A stretch of DNA of 64,000 bases from Oribacterium sp. KHPX15 (GTDB lineage: Bacteria; Bacillota; Clostridia; Lachnospirales; Lachnospiraceae), in NCBI RefSeq assembly GCF_900107835.1, contig NZ_FNRG01000014.1, positions 1 to 64,000 of the forward strand. Direction: 5' to 3'. The notes beneath the pieces are model-generated. The model searched no databases, was not told the origin of the DNA, and saw only the letters and a list, made by a program, of their open reading frames with translations. Numbering within the stretch: position 1 is the first letter of the stretch; each line of letters opens with the position of its first letter. Positions 26,301-34,328 of the stretch are shown piece after piece. Both the position numbers and the translations under genes were made by a program.

Positions 26301-26717
26301 AAGAAGGAAAATACGAGAAGATTTATCAGAAGACTGAAGGTATTTGAGGCTGAGATCGACAGCAGGGATTATGATTTTATTAACTTTGGAGCGGAGCTTG
26401 ACAGATATCTCCTTCAGAATGATGTGAAGTCCTCAGAGAAGAACCGCATTCGTCTCACTATAGAGGAGACAGTGCAGCAGATACTCCTTCCGAAGTATCC
26501 TAAGCCGGACATCCATGTGGCAGTGGAGTACTCCATGCAGGATGATAGCACAGAAATCACTTTTACCTATGGTGGAGAAAAATTCGACATCAGAGATACG
26601 GACAATGAGCTGTCACTTTCCATGGTCGAGAATTCGGCCGAGAAGATAGAATACAGCTGCCGTGAAGGGGAATCGCCGGCGAATGAGGTGAAGATCCTGG
26701 TGAAGAAGACGGAGTAA
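26301..26717 (+). repeat. 417-bp direct repeat, copy B (detached C-terminal domain of ABC ATPase)
   Basis: An open reading frame (possible TTG start at 26295) encodes about 140 residues matching the C-terminal extra domain of the ABC ATPase ending at 9733, with both stop codons aligned. It has no ATPase core, no clear ribosome site and is fused to the AAA fragment, so it is probably a gene remnant. The substitutions in the last 81 bp are mostly conservative or silent, which suggests it once was a functional paralogue. Translation as a stand-alone domain cannot be excluded. Confidence 0.8.
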
Positions 26718-26727
26718 GAAATTAATA

Positions 26728-26762
26728 TAATGAATCACGAGTTAATAACTCGTGATTCATTA
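26728..26762. terminator. 35-bp near-perfect palindrome between convergent genes
   Basis: Two 17-bp arms flank a single central base (26745). It overlaps the mazF stop codon and follows the copy B stop by 10 bp. It probably acts as a bidirectional terminator although no long T-run follows. It shares its frame with the palindrome at 24395-24446. Confidence 0.6.
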
Positions 26763-27068
26763 ATCATATTCAAACATGCCTTGGATGGCATCAGAAATGT
26801 TCATAATGTCAGAGTAAGGAATATTGTCTATTTTTGAGCAACCTCGAACTGTTGGGTCTATGAGTTTTATTTGTTCACAGATAACGGTTCCGGTTATTCC
26901 TTTATTTCCGGAAATCTCTATATGAAGAGGACCGGTTGTAATATTCATAATAGGGCATATATGAAATACACCGGTTGCTTTTATAAAGGCATTTTTACTG
27001 ACTATTAAGAATGCTTTTTTGCCGTAGCCACTGATTGAAATGATGTCACCCTGACTAAAGCTTATCAT
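26760..27068 (-). CDS. mazF: MazF/PemK-type endoribonuclease toxin
   Basis: This 102-residue protein of the MazF/PemK/CcdB fold should cut cellular mRNA when free of its antitoxin. The N-terminal GDIISISGYGKKAFLIVSK matches the family's conserved first strands (G-D-I ... K-R-P-x-L-V-x-S). CPIMNIT and the later GTVICEQIKLID (the 'exxkxlD' strand) are also present. Its start overlaps the end of the antitoxin gene by 4 bases, the standard order for mazEF with antitoxin first. The protein is near the usual length of about 110. Target sequence cannot be predicted. Confidence 0.88.
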   Translation of the reverse strand: MISFSQGDIISISGYGKKAFLIVSKNAFIKATGVFHICPIMNITTGPLHIEISGNKGITGTVICEQIKLIDPTVRGCSKIDNIPYSDIMNISDAIQGMFEYD

Positions 27069-27307
27069 AGAATCTCCTTTCCAACAGGTTCACCCCAATC
27101 AAAATCGCATACGGTTATTTCTCCATTATACTCTGCAAGCCTTTCTTCAAAAGTTTTGTGCTTGAAAGATTTGCGAAGTACTATAGAGTCTTTGGATATA
27201 TCTATATCCAGCACATCAGATATAGCGAGCCCCATTTTATCCAGAATATCTTTGGGAATGCGTATTCCCTGGCTATTTCCCCAAGACCTGATAGTTACTT
27301 GTGACAT
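27065..27307 (-). CDS. mazE: MazE-type antitoxin (AbrB-fold)
   Basis: This 80-residue protein should bind and neutralise the toxin and repress its own promoter. The N-terminal swapped-hairpin DNA-binding signature WGNSQGIRIPKDILDKMGL is clear, and the acidic C-terminal tail with FDWGEPVG is the typical toxin-binding segment. AAGGAGG precedes the start. It is transcribed leftwards from a promoter inside a perfect 13-bp inverted repeat (27321-27360), which is the probable operator. Confidence 0.9.
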   Translation of the reverse strand: MSQVTIRSWGNSQGIRIPKDILDKMGLAISDVLDIDISKDSIVLRKSFKHKTFEERLAEYNGEITVCDFDWGEPVGKEIL

Positions 27308-27320
27308 AGTGAAATGACCT

Positions 27321-27360
27321 CCTTTGGTATAATGTGTATATACGTGTTATACCAAAGGAT
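27321..27360. promoter_or_regulatory. Operator and divergent promoter region of mazEF
   Basis: Perfect inverted repeats TCCTTTGGTATAA (27321-27333) and TTATACCAAAGGA (27348-27360) are separated by 14 bp. On the minus strand TTGGTA and TTATAC with exactly 17 bp between form the mazE promoter, entirely inside the repeat. On the plus strand an extended -10, TGGTATAAT (27326-27334), points at the cbiA-cobT gene 78 bp away. The mazE ribosome site also lies within one arm. Confidence 0.75.
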
Positions 27361-27411
27361 GGGGAAATCTACAATTAAATTAATGTAAATTTTTCTTTAA
27401 ACGGAGAATAT

Positions 27412-30183
27412 ATGAAACACAGCTTTGTAATTGCAGCAGATAAAAGCAGTTCCGGGAAGACCACATTGACGTGTGGTCTTATTAGTGTGCTGAAAAAAAG
27501 AGGGTTTAAGGTACAGAGCTTTAAATGTGGTCCGGATTATATAGATCCGATGTTTCACAGAGAGGTGCTTGGTGTTCCTTCTGCTAATCTTGATAGCTTT
27601 TTTGTGTCAAGGGAAATGTTGAGAAGAATTTATGCGGAAAGAACTGAGAAGGCGGATATTTCTGTGATTGAAGGAGTCATGGGCTTTTATGACGGGCTGG
27701 GTGGAGTTTCATCAGAAGGGTCCACTTGGGAGATTGCAAATATCATTGACTGCCCGACGGTGCTTGTAATGGATTGCAAAGGGGCAAGTGTTTCAATAGC
27801 TGCACTTATCAAGGGGATGTTGGATTTTACTAATGGTGATTCTGGAATAAGGGGATTAATTCTCAACAGAGTATCACCTATGTTTTATGATAGGCTGAAG
27901 GGAGTAATCGAAGATAATTGTCCTGAAATTAGAGTTCTGGGCTATATGCCTGAAATGAAGAATCAGAGAGTTCCGTCACGACATTTGGGACTTATCGAGC
28001 CGGGGGATATGGAGGATTTCAATTCCTGGATAGAGGCTGTCAGTGAACAGCTTGAAAAAACAGTTGATGTTGACGGTCTTTTGGAGATTGCCGGGACAAC
28101 GAAATCCGGAAAGCTGACGGAAGAAAAGATTTCTGAGTTTAAGGCTTCTTACTATACCAGCCAAACCTCAAGAGAAGATGATTCAAAGTACAAACTGAAT
28201 ACTAAGATAAAGCTTGGAATAGCCGAGGATGAAGCTTTCAATTTTTACTATCAGGAAAACCGTGAGCTTTTGGAGAATATGGGGGCAGATATAGTGACCT
28301 TCAGTCCGTTACATGACGAGAAGCTGCCTGAAGATTTGGATGGAATCATCATCGGAGGCGGATATCCTGAGCTTTATGCGGATGAACTTTCTGCCAATGC
28401 TTCCATGAGAGAAGCATTGGCCGCAGTCATAAAAAGCGGGTTACCGGTTATTGCAGAGTGCGGCGGGTATATGTATCTGAATAACTCGATAAAAGTATCT
28501 AAAGAGGAAGCTTTTGATAAAAAGGCGGCTGATAATGAAGATGCCGGCAGGAACAGTACAGAAACAGAAAAAAAACACCATATGTGCGAAGTATTCACCG
28601 GAGATGCAGAAAAGAAGGAAAGGCTTGTCCGTTTCGGTTATATTTCCGCAGAGACTAAGGCTGCCGGTCTGTTTGGCGAAGCGGGTACAGTTCTTAAGGG
28701 TCATGAGTTCCACAGATATGATTGTGAATATAACGGGGATGGATTCGTGCTGACAAAGCCAAAAGCCGGAAAGCAGAGAAACATCTTAGATTTTGAAAAG
28801 AAGGATTATAGTGTTGGAACCGGAAGTTCCGCTTCATATGAAGGAATATTCTATGGAAAAACCATGTCCTGCGGCTGGCCGCATTTTTACTACTACAGTA
28901 ATCCGAAAGCGATTTTTAGTTTTATGAAATGTTGTGAGAGATATCATTTTGAACGGGAGGCTCAGAAAAAATGGGATGGGATAGCTAAGCCTATCGATAG
29001 TCTCGGCGTTCTTGAAAAGCAGGTTATAAAGCTTTGTGGGATACAAAGAACTCTAACTCCGTCTATAGATAAAAAAGCGTTGGTGGTGCTCTGCGGAGAT
29101 CATGGCTGCGTAAAAGAGGGCGTGTCTCAGACCGACAGTTCTGTAACAAGAAAGGTGGCAGACAGCTTTGCAAAGGGGAAGGCTACAACTGCCATCTTTG
29201 CCGAAAAAAATGGAGTTGATGTATATACTATCGATGTGGGGATGATAGGACCGAGATATAGCGAAGGAGTAACTGAGGATACTGAAGGTGAGAATAAAGA
29301 TGAATCTGTAAAAAATTCCGAATATAGATCGGATTCAGAATTAAATCATTATTCAGAAAGACTTTCCCAGGGTAAAGTAAACGACAGACGCCTTCAGAAC
29401 GGCAGTGGAAATATTGCCACAGAACCTGCCATGAGCCATGAAACCGGTGAAAAAGCATTGCAGCTCGGTATGGTCATCGTTCGCGAGCTTAAGGAAACCG
29501 GTTATAAGATCATTTGCACAGGAGAAATGGGAATCGGAAATACCACTCCGACTGCAGCATTACTTGCTTATTTTATGGGAAGTAATGAAGAAGAGGCTGT
29601 AGGTTACGGAGCCGGACTCAGTGAAGAAGGGCTTAAAAGAAAACAGGATGTGGTTAGAAGAGCACTGGAGAGGCTCGGGAAAGAGCGCGAAGGTCAGGCA
29701 GGACTTCAAGACATCGCACAAGATGATTTTAATCGGTTAAATGATGAAGCGGTAAATAAAACCATAGATGTTGTTTCCGGGGAAAAAGTCAAAGTTATTT
29801 CGGCAGCAACGGCTAAGGAAGGCCTCTTTCAGATCGGGGGCATGGAAATAGCCGTTATGGCCGGAATGTTCCTTGGTGGAGTTAAATATGAGGTTCCAAT
29901 TGTGATTGACGGTATCATCTCAACCGCAGCAGCCCTCGGCGCCTATATGATTGATGAGAGAGTCGCGGACTATGTATTGGCATCCCATGTATCGAAGGAA
30001 AAGCTTCCACGAAAAGCTCTCGAAAAAATGGGACTTCGTGCCATAATCGATGCAGAAATGTCCTTGGGAGAAGGTTCCGGAGCAGTCCTTTTGATGCCGA
30101 TACTTTCTTCAGCGGTGGAAGCCTTCAACCGTATGGGGACTTTTTCTGATATAAAGGTAGAAGCGTACCGGAGATTCCAATGA
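27412..30183 (+). CDS. CbiA-CobT fusion: cobyrinate a,c-diamide synthase and DMB phosphoribosyltransferase
   Basis: This 923-residue protein joins two cobalamin enzymes. Residues 1 to about 510 are CbiA, which amidates the a and c side chains with ATP and glutamine. It has the P-loop ADKSSSGKTT, FKCGPDYIDP, VIEGVMGFYDGL and the glutaminase cysteine about residue 350 in VIAECGGYMYL. Residues about 520-923 are CobT, which activates the lower-ligand base: GDHGCVKEGVS, GEMGIGNTTPTAA and the catalytic region SLGEGSGAVL. The CobT part has an acidic, low-complexity insertion (about 616-680) absent from ordinary CobT. Each enzyme is usually a separate chain, so the fusion is unusual. Start: GGAG before the ATG. 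Confidence 0.9.
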   Translation: MKHSFVIAADKSSSGKTTLTCGLISVLKKRGFKVQSFKCGPDYIDPMFHREVLGVPSANLDSFFVSREMLRRIYAERTEKADISVIEGVMGFYDGLGGVSSEGSTWEIANIIDCPTVLVMDCKGASVSIAALIKGMLDFTNGDSGIRGLILNRVSPMFYDRLKGVIEDNCPEIRVLGYMPEMKNQRVPSRHLGLIEPGDMEDFNSWIEAVSEQLEKTVDVDGLLEIAGTTKSGKLTEEKISEFKASYYTSQTSREDDSKYKLNTKIKLGIAEDEAFNFYYQENRELLENMGADIVTFSPLHDEKLPEDLDGIIIGGGYPELYADELSANASMREALAAVIKSGLPVIAECGGYMYLNNSIKVSKEEAFDKKAADNEDAGRNSTETEKKHHMCEVFTGDAEKKERLVRFGYISAETKAAGLFGEAGTVLKGHEFHRYDCEYNGDGFVLTKPKAGKQRNILDFEKKDYSVGTGSSASYEGIFYGKTMSCGWPHFYYYSNPKAIFSFMKCCERYHFEREAQKKWDGIAKPIDSLGVLEKQVIKLCGIQRTLTPSIDKKALVVLCGDHGCVKEGVSQTDSSVTRKVADSFAKGKATTAIFAEKNGVDVYTIDVGMIGPRYSEGVTEDTEGENKDESVKNSEYRSDSELNHYSERLSQGKVNDRRLQNGSGNIATEPAMSHETGEKALQLGMVIVRELKETGYKIICTGEMGIGNTTPTAALLAYFMGSNEEEAVGYGAGLSEEGLKRKQDVVRRALERLGKEREGQAGLQDIAQDDFNRLNDEAVNKTIDVVSGEKVKVISAATAKEGLFQIGGMEIAVMAGMFLGGVKYEVPIVIDGIISTAAALGAYMIDERVADYVLASHVSKEKLPRKALEKMGLRAIIDAEMSLGEGSGAVLLMPILSSAVEAFNRMGTFSDIKVEAYRRFQ

Positions 30184-30293
30184 TTCAGGAATGTCGAATC
30201 AGGTATGATAATATGATTTTATATCCGTAACATAGAAAATGTTATCGTGCAGAAATAATGTTATTTAGTGGTCATGACAGAGAGGCTGAAATA

Positions 30294-30884
30294 ATGTACT
30301 ATTTGATAACCGGTGGAGCCGGTTCGGGAAAATCTGAATATGCAGAAGATCTGGCGTTTTCACTGACAGAGAATGGTGATAGTCTTTTTTACATTGCCAC
30401 CATGTTTCCTTATGATGATGAAGAAACGAGAAAGAGGATAGAGAGACACCGGAACCTTAGAGCGGGAAAGGGATTTGTTACCATTGAGCGATCTGTTGAG
30501 ATATCGAAGGTTTTGGATGAGATAAAAATGTCCGGAAGTGAGAATACAAATGATAATTCAGTTCAGGATTCAATCAGCTTATCTGACTCATGCCGGTATT
30601 TGAAATCTTCAATAGTTCTTCTTGAGGATCTCACCAACCTTTATGCCAATGAATGCTACCAAACCAATGGTCACCCGCATAAAATCACTGAGCCTCTCAG
30701 AGAACTTGCTGCTAATGTCAAAGCTCTTATAGTTGTCACCAATGAGCTATACTGTGACGGCAATCAGTATCCGGAAGAGACTATGGGATTTCTGAGAGAG
30801 CTGGCATTAATAAACCGGAGCATAGCAAAAGACGCGGATAAAGTTTTTGAAGTTGTGGCAGGTATTCCTGTTGGTGTAAAATAA
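30294..30884 (+). CDS. cobU: Adenosylcobinamide kinase / adenosylcobinamide-phosphate guanylyltransferase
   Basis: This 196-residue enzyme phosphorylates adenosylcobinamide and transfers GMP to it. The P-loop GGAGSGKS lies at residues 7-14. The family's YIATMFP segment and the RIERHR motif near residue 50 (guanylylated histidine) are intact, and the C-terminal VFEVVAGIPVGVK matches CobU. It is slightly longer than the usual 180 because of a serine-rich insertion (about 80-100). Start: AGAGAGG before ATG 30294; an in-frame ATG at 30258 lacks such a site. It follows the cbiA-cobT gene by 110 bp. Confidence 0.9.
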   Translation: MYYLITGGAGSGKSEYAEDLAFSLTENGDSLFYIATMFPYDDEETRKRIERHRNLRAGKGFVTIERSVEISKVLDEIKMSGSENTNDNSVQDSISLSDSCRYLKSSIVLLEDLTNLYANECYQTNGHPHKITEPLRELAANVKALIVVTNELYCDGNQYPEETMGFLRELALINRSIAKDADKVFEVVAGIPVGVK

Positions 30885-31014
30885 ATGCCTTAAAACAATA
30901 TGTCAGCATCTGATATATAGGAGAGATTGGGCTTGAAAATGATTTTTAAGTTGATTTCCGGGTCAACTATAGTCTTGTATCAAACCTATGCTTGCCTGAC
31001 TCATGGAGGTGAAA

Positions 31015-32406
31015 ATGAAGGAGATTGTTCCTGAGAGAATATCGCTATACAACATTATCGCAGAACTATGCGCTTATCTGGAGTCTGTCGGTAAAAGTCA
31101 TTTTATCTTCTACAAAAGTCTCTCTGATAAAGAGTTAAGGCGTATTGATGATCGTATCGTTAAAGATACTTTTCTCAGTTTAAGCGATAAAGGAAAGTAT
31201 CTTCCGATTTTTGAGCCGGATCTCAGTCCTGAGTACGTTGATAAACTCTATAGCTTTAAAGATAAAATATTCGCAGAAAATGACAAAAACGCCGTCATCA
31301 GATTTTTACAGGCTCTGGATGAAACTGTTTCCGTGCTTCTATATGATGAACGTGAAATCCTTGAAGGAAACAGGGTTTCCTCAGAAATCAATACAAACAG
31401 AGCATCCACGGGGATATCCCTGTTTCCCAAGATGAATTGTGTATGGTCAAGAAAAAACAGGCAGACATTTTCGTACAAACGTATAGACAGTTATCTCAGG
31501 TATCTGCTGGTAGTTCAGGATATTCCCGGAATAGAAGCAGAGCATGTATTTATAAAAAAAGGATCATTTCCCATATTCGATAAAACCAAAAAGCTTAATG
31601 TTGCAGCTTCTCCTATCAGCGCAAAAACCAATTTTGATCTGAATTATCATGGTTTAGATGATTATCTGGTTTTTGACATTAAATATAATGAATCCAGAAT
31701 TAAGAGTGATAATGACCTGGTCTGGAAAAAGATCACGGAAGCAGGGAAACACGGGAGTGAACTGATCGTTTTCCCCGAGATGCTTGGAAATCCCATGATG
31801 GAGACTTTTATCCGGGATAAACTGAGTACATTGAATGATGAGCAGTTGGAACAGATTCCTGTACTCATGGTTTTGCCATCCTGCAGCGTGGATGGACTGA
31901 ATTATTCTCCGGTTTTGGACAGATATGGTCATGAGCTCACAAGACAGTGTAAACATAACCCGTTTTTTCATAAGTTAAAACAGGGAGAGTACAGGGAATA
32001 TCTGAGACCCAATAATAAGATAACCATCTTTCATTATGAAGGCATAGGTCGCTTTGCTGTAATGATATGCAAGGATTTCCTGACCAATGAGTATATGGAA
32101 CGTATAATGAGAGGATTTATGCTTACAATGATCATATCTCCGGCATATTCAACCGGATCCCATGATTTTAAGCTGTCCCTGGATTTATGTGCACATGATG
32201 ATTGTAATGTCATCTGGGTCAATACCTGTGCGGCACTGATACCAGGAAAAGAAGATAATTTTGAAAATATCGGATATATCAGAAAGAGAATAAACAGATA
32301 TCAAAGTGAAGAGGAGGCTACCTATCGGATGAAATCCTGCAGGAAACTGCTGATGGGTGGATGTGATCATAACTGTATCTATTATGACAGCTTTGGGGCA
32401 ATATAA
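31015..32406 (+). CDS. Carbon-nitrogen hydrolase (nitrilase superfamily) with unknown N-terminal domain
   Basis: This 463-residue protein should cleave a C-N bond. The C-terminal half (about 220-440) has the Glu-Lys-Cys triad of nitrilases: E255 in VFPEMLGNP, a lysine near 306-318 (KHNPFFHKLKQGEY) and C352 in MICKDF. The first 220 residues are not recognised; they contain no signal peptide. Substrate is unknown. GGAGGT (31005-31010) before the ATG at 31015 makes this start more likely than the ATG at 31003, which overlaps the site. It sits between cobU and a bidirectional terminator at 32442, so an amide hydrolysis role linked to cobalamin is possible but unsupported. Confidence 0.75.
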   Translation: MKEIVPERISLYNIIAELCAYLESVGKSHFIFYKSLSDKELRRIDDRIVKDTFLSLSDKGKYLPIFEPDLSPEYVDKLYSFKDKIFAENDKNAVIRFLQALDETVSVLLYDEREILEGNRVSSEINTNRASTGISLFPKMNCVWSRKNRQTFSYKRIDSYLRYLLVVQDIPGIEAEHVFIKKGSFPIFDKTKKLNVAASPISAKTNFDLNYHGLDDYLVFDIKYNESRIKSDNDLVWKKITEAGKHGSELIVFPEMLGNPMMETFIRDKLSTLNDEQLEQIPVLMVLPSCSVDGLNYSPVLDRYGHELTRQCKHNPFFHKLKQGEYREYLRPNNKITIFHYEGIGRFAVMICKDFLTNEYMERIMRGFMLTMIISPAYSTGSHDFKLSLDLCAHDDCNVIWVNTCAALIPGKEDNFENIGYIRKRINRYQSEEEATYRMKSCRKLLMGGCDHNCIYYDSFGAI

Positions 32407-32441
32407 AAAAGAATCTCCAAAGTCCTGAGGGTTATAAAAAT

Positions 32442-32480
32442 GTCGGTCAGAAGAGTTGAGGCTCTTCTGACCGACGTTTT
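32442..32480. terminator. Bidirectional terminator between convergent genes
   Basis: Perfect 14-bp arms, GTCGGTCAGAAGAG (32442-32455) and CTCTTCTGACCGAC (32462-32475), with a 6-base loop and GTTTT after. It lies between the nitrilase gene and the converging Nudix gene. Confidence 0.85.
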
Positions 32481-32551
32481 GATTAATTTGATAACGGTAT
32501 TGTGTCCATTATAAATTACGCTCACCCGGTGCGATCTGATTTTTATAAAGC

Positions 32552-33178
32552 TTATTGCAGGCGACCTGTTCCAGGTCCGAAGTCATCCTGATACTCATAG
32601 AATTTGTTTAGAGAAAGATCTCCGTAAACCCAAAGGAAACAGAAGAGCTGTACTCTGGCGGACATCTTTGCGGTCTTAAGGAGCTCTTTTACTTCCTCCT
32701 TGTTAAACCATGCTGCATGGATTTCCTCGGTGTCCGAATCAATTCCCTGTATTTCACCGTCAACGATGGCTATAACGCAGGAAGTGGATTCGTTGGAAAT
32801 GCCGATGGCATTGAAGCTGCTTGCCAAACGGACTATACGCTTAACGAAGTGAAGACCTGTTTCTTCCAACAGTTCGCGCTTTGCGGCTTGAGTGGGAGTC
32901 TCGCCTTCATCAATGAGGCCTGAAGGGAAATTATATACCCAGTCACCAACAGCCGGGCGGAACTCCCTGTTAAGCAGGATACGATTATGATCACGGGAAA
33001 TACCGATTATACTTACGGTTTTACTTCCCCAGCTGGAAAGCTCTTCCAGTGATGTGATATGTGGATTGCGGCTTGCCATTTCATAAGTTATTTCTTTATG
33101 ATCATCGGTTTCATACAGGACATCATACCTGTGAAGAAACTGTCCGCCTTCAATGTGCTTAATACCTTTGAACTCCAT
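32552..33178 (-). CDS. Nudix hydrolase, ADP-ribose pyrophosphatase-like
   Basis: This 208-residue enzyme has a complete Nudix box, GLIDEGETPTQAAKRELLEETGL (about residues 87-109, G-x5-E-x7-REUxEExGU), which binds Mg2+ and hydrolyses nucleoside diphosphate derivatives such as ADP-ribose. The N-terminal beta strands (YDVLYETDDHKEITYEMASR) resemble the NudF/ADPRase dimer arm. GGGGAGG on the minus strand just upstream favours the ATG at 33178 over the ATG at 33208. It is the only leftward gene in the second cobalamin block and so does not share its transcript. Confidence 0.88.
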   Translation of the reverse strand: MEFKGIKHIEGGQFLHRYDVLYETDDHKEITYEMASRNPHITSLEELSSWGSKTVSIIGISRDHNRILLNREFRPAVGDWVYNFPSGLIDEGETPTQAAKRELLEETGLHFVKRIVRLASSFNAIGISNESTSCVIAIVDGEIQGIDSDTEEIHAAWFNKEEVKELLKTAKMSARVQLFCFLWVYGDLSLNKFYEYQDDFGPGTGRLQ

Positions 33179-33310
33179 ATAAACCTCCCCATTGCTTAAA
33201 AATGTCACATTGTTTAGTAGTCGGCTGCTTCACCCAGAAAAACGTACATTGAAGGGCTGATACAACCGGGATATAAATAATTTTTGGATCACGAATCCTA
33301 AGTGCATCAC

Positions 33311-33339
33311 TTGGACTTATATTTCATAATATATATAAT
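33311..33339 (+). promoter_or_regulatory. Promoter of the cobS gene
   Basis: TTGGAC (33311-33316) and a perfect TATAAT (33334-33339) are separated by exactly 17 bp, in an AT-rich tract. A leader of about 95 bases follows before the cobS start; it shows no recognisable cobalamin riboswitch core. Confidence 0.7.
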
Positions 33340-33442
33340 AAACTCATATGGCCTAAAAATATACCTAAAAATAAACGGTTTGTTAATTTTTTATCACCGA
33401 CATATTTATTATGTGTTGAGCTTATAGAGGAGAATCGGCTAA

Positions 33443-34222
33443 ATGACAGATTCATTTATTATCGCTTTTTCAACCTATTCAAGGATCCCCATGCCGAAGG
33501 CAGACTGGAATGATAAGAGCATGAAGTATGCCATGTGTTTTTTTCCTATGGTCGGGGTAATCATTGCATTTCTTGAGCTTCTAACATGGAGGGCAACCAT
33601 ATCTCTCCATACTTATAACATGATTACGGCATTTTTTTTACTTTTGGTTCCTGTGGCAGTGACAGGAGGCATACATCTTGACGGGCTTTTCGATACAGAG
33701 GATGCACTTCACAGCTACGGTGACAGAGAGAAGAAGCTCTCTATTTTGAAGGATCCCCATATAGGAGCCTTTGCCGTGATCTTTGGGGTAATGTATATGC
33801 TTGGAGCCTTTGCACTTGCAACAGAGATAGACATAGAAGCGCTGATTGCCGTGTGTTTCGGTTTTGTGATTTCAAGAGAGCTGAGCGGGCTCAGTGTTGT
33901 CAGCTTCCCGAAGGCAAAAAAGGACGGAATGGTCAGCGAGTTTTCAGAGAATGCGGATAAGAATGTGAAGACTGTGCTTCTGGCAGAGCTTTTTGTGACG
34001 GTTCTTTGTATGTTTTTGTTTTACATATTTGGGAATATTGAGCTTGCGTATCCGGCAGTGACATTGGCAGCAGCAGTGATTTCATTTCTTAGATATCGAT
34101 ACAGGATAGTGCCTCAGTTTGGAGGAACCACAGGGGACTTGTGCGGATATTTTCTGTGTAATTGCGAGTTTTTGATTTTACTTGCCAACATACTTGCTTC
34201 GAAAATCATAGAGTTTTTTTAG
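33443..34222 (+). CDS. cobS: Adenosylcobinamide-GDP ribazoletransferase (cobalamin synthase)
   Basis: This 259-residue membrane protein joins adenosylcobinamide-GDP with alpha-ribazole at the last step of nucleotide loop assembly. FSTYSRIPMP at the N terminus, GGIHLDGLFDTEDAL (conserved Asp residues binding metal) and KDPHIGAFAVIFGV are the family signatures. Five or six membrane helices are apparent. AGAGGAGA precedes the ATG. It is the first gene behind a strong promoter (33311) and begins a run with the cobU paralogue and cbiB. Confidence 0.93.
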   Translation: MTDSFIIAFSTYSRIPMPKADWNDKSMKYAMCFFPMVGVIIAFLELLTWRATISLHTYNMITAFFLLLVPVAVTGGIHLDGLFDTEDALHSYGDREKKLSILKDPHIGAFAVIFGVMYMLGAFALATEIDIEALIAVCFGFVISRELSGLSVVSFPKAKKDGMVSEFSENADKNVKTVLLAELFVTVLCMFLFYIFGNIELAYPAVTLAAAVISFLRYRYRIVPQFGGTTGDLCGYFLCNCEFLILLANILASKIIEFF

Positions 34223-34328
34223 AGCTTAAAGCAGATATTTCTGGACTTACGTAAAGCTTTTAGATGTGTATCATCATTTTGCAGAACGAAATTCAGAAAT
34301 CAGAACGATTCAGGTGCATGGAGGAAAT

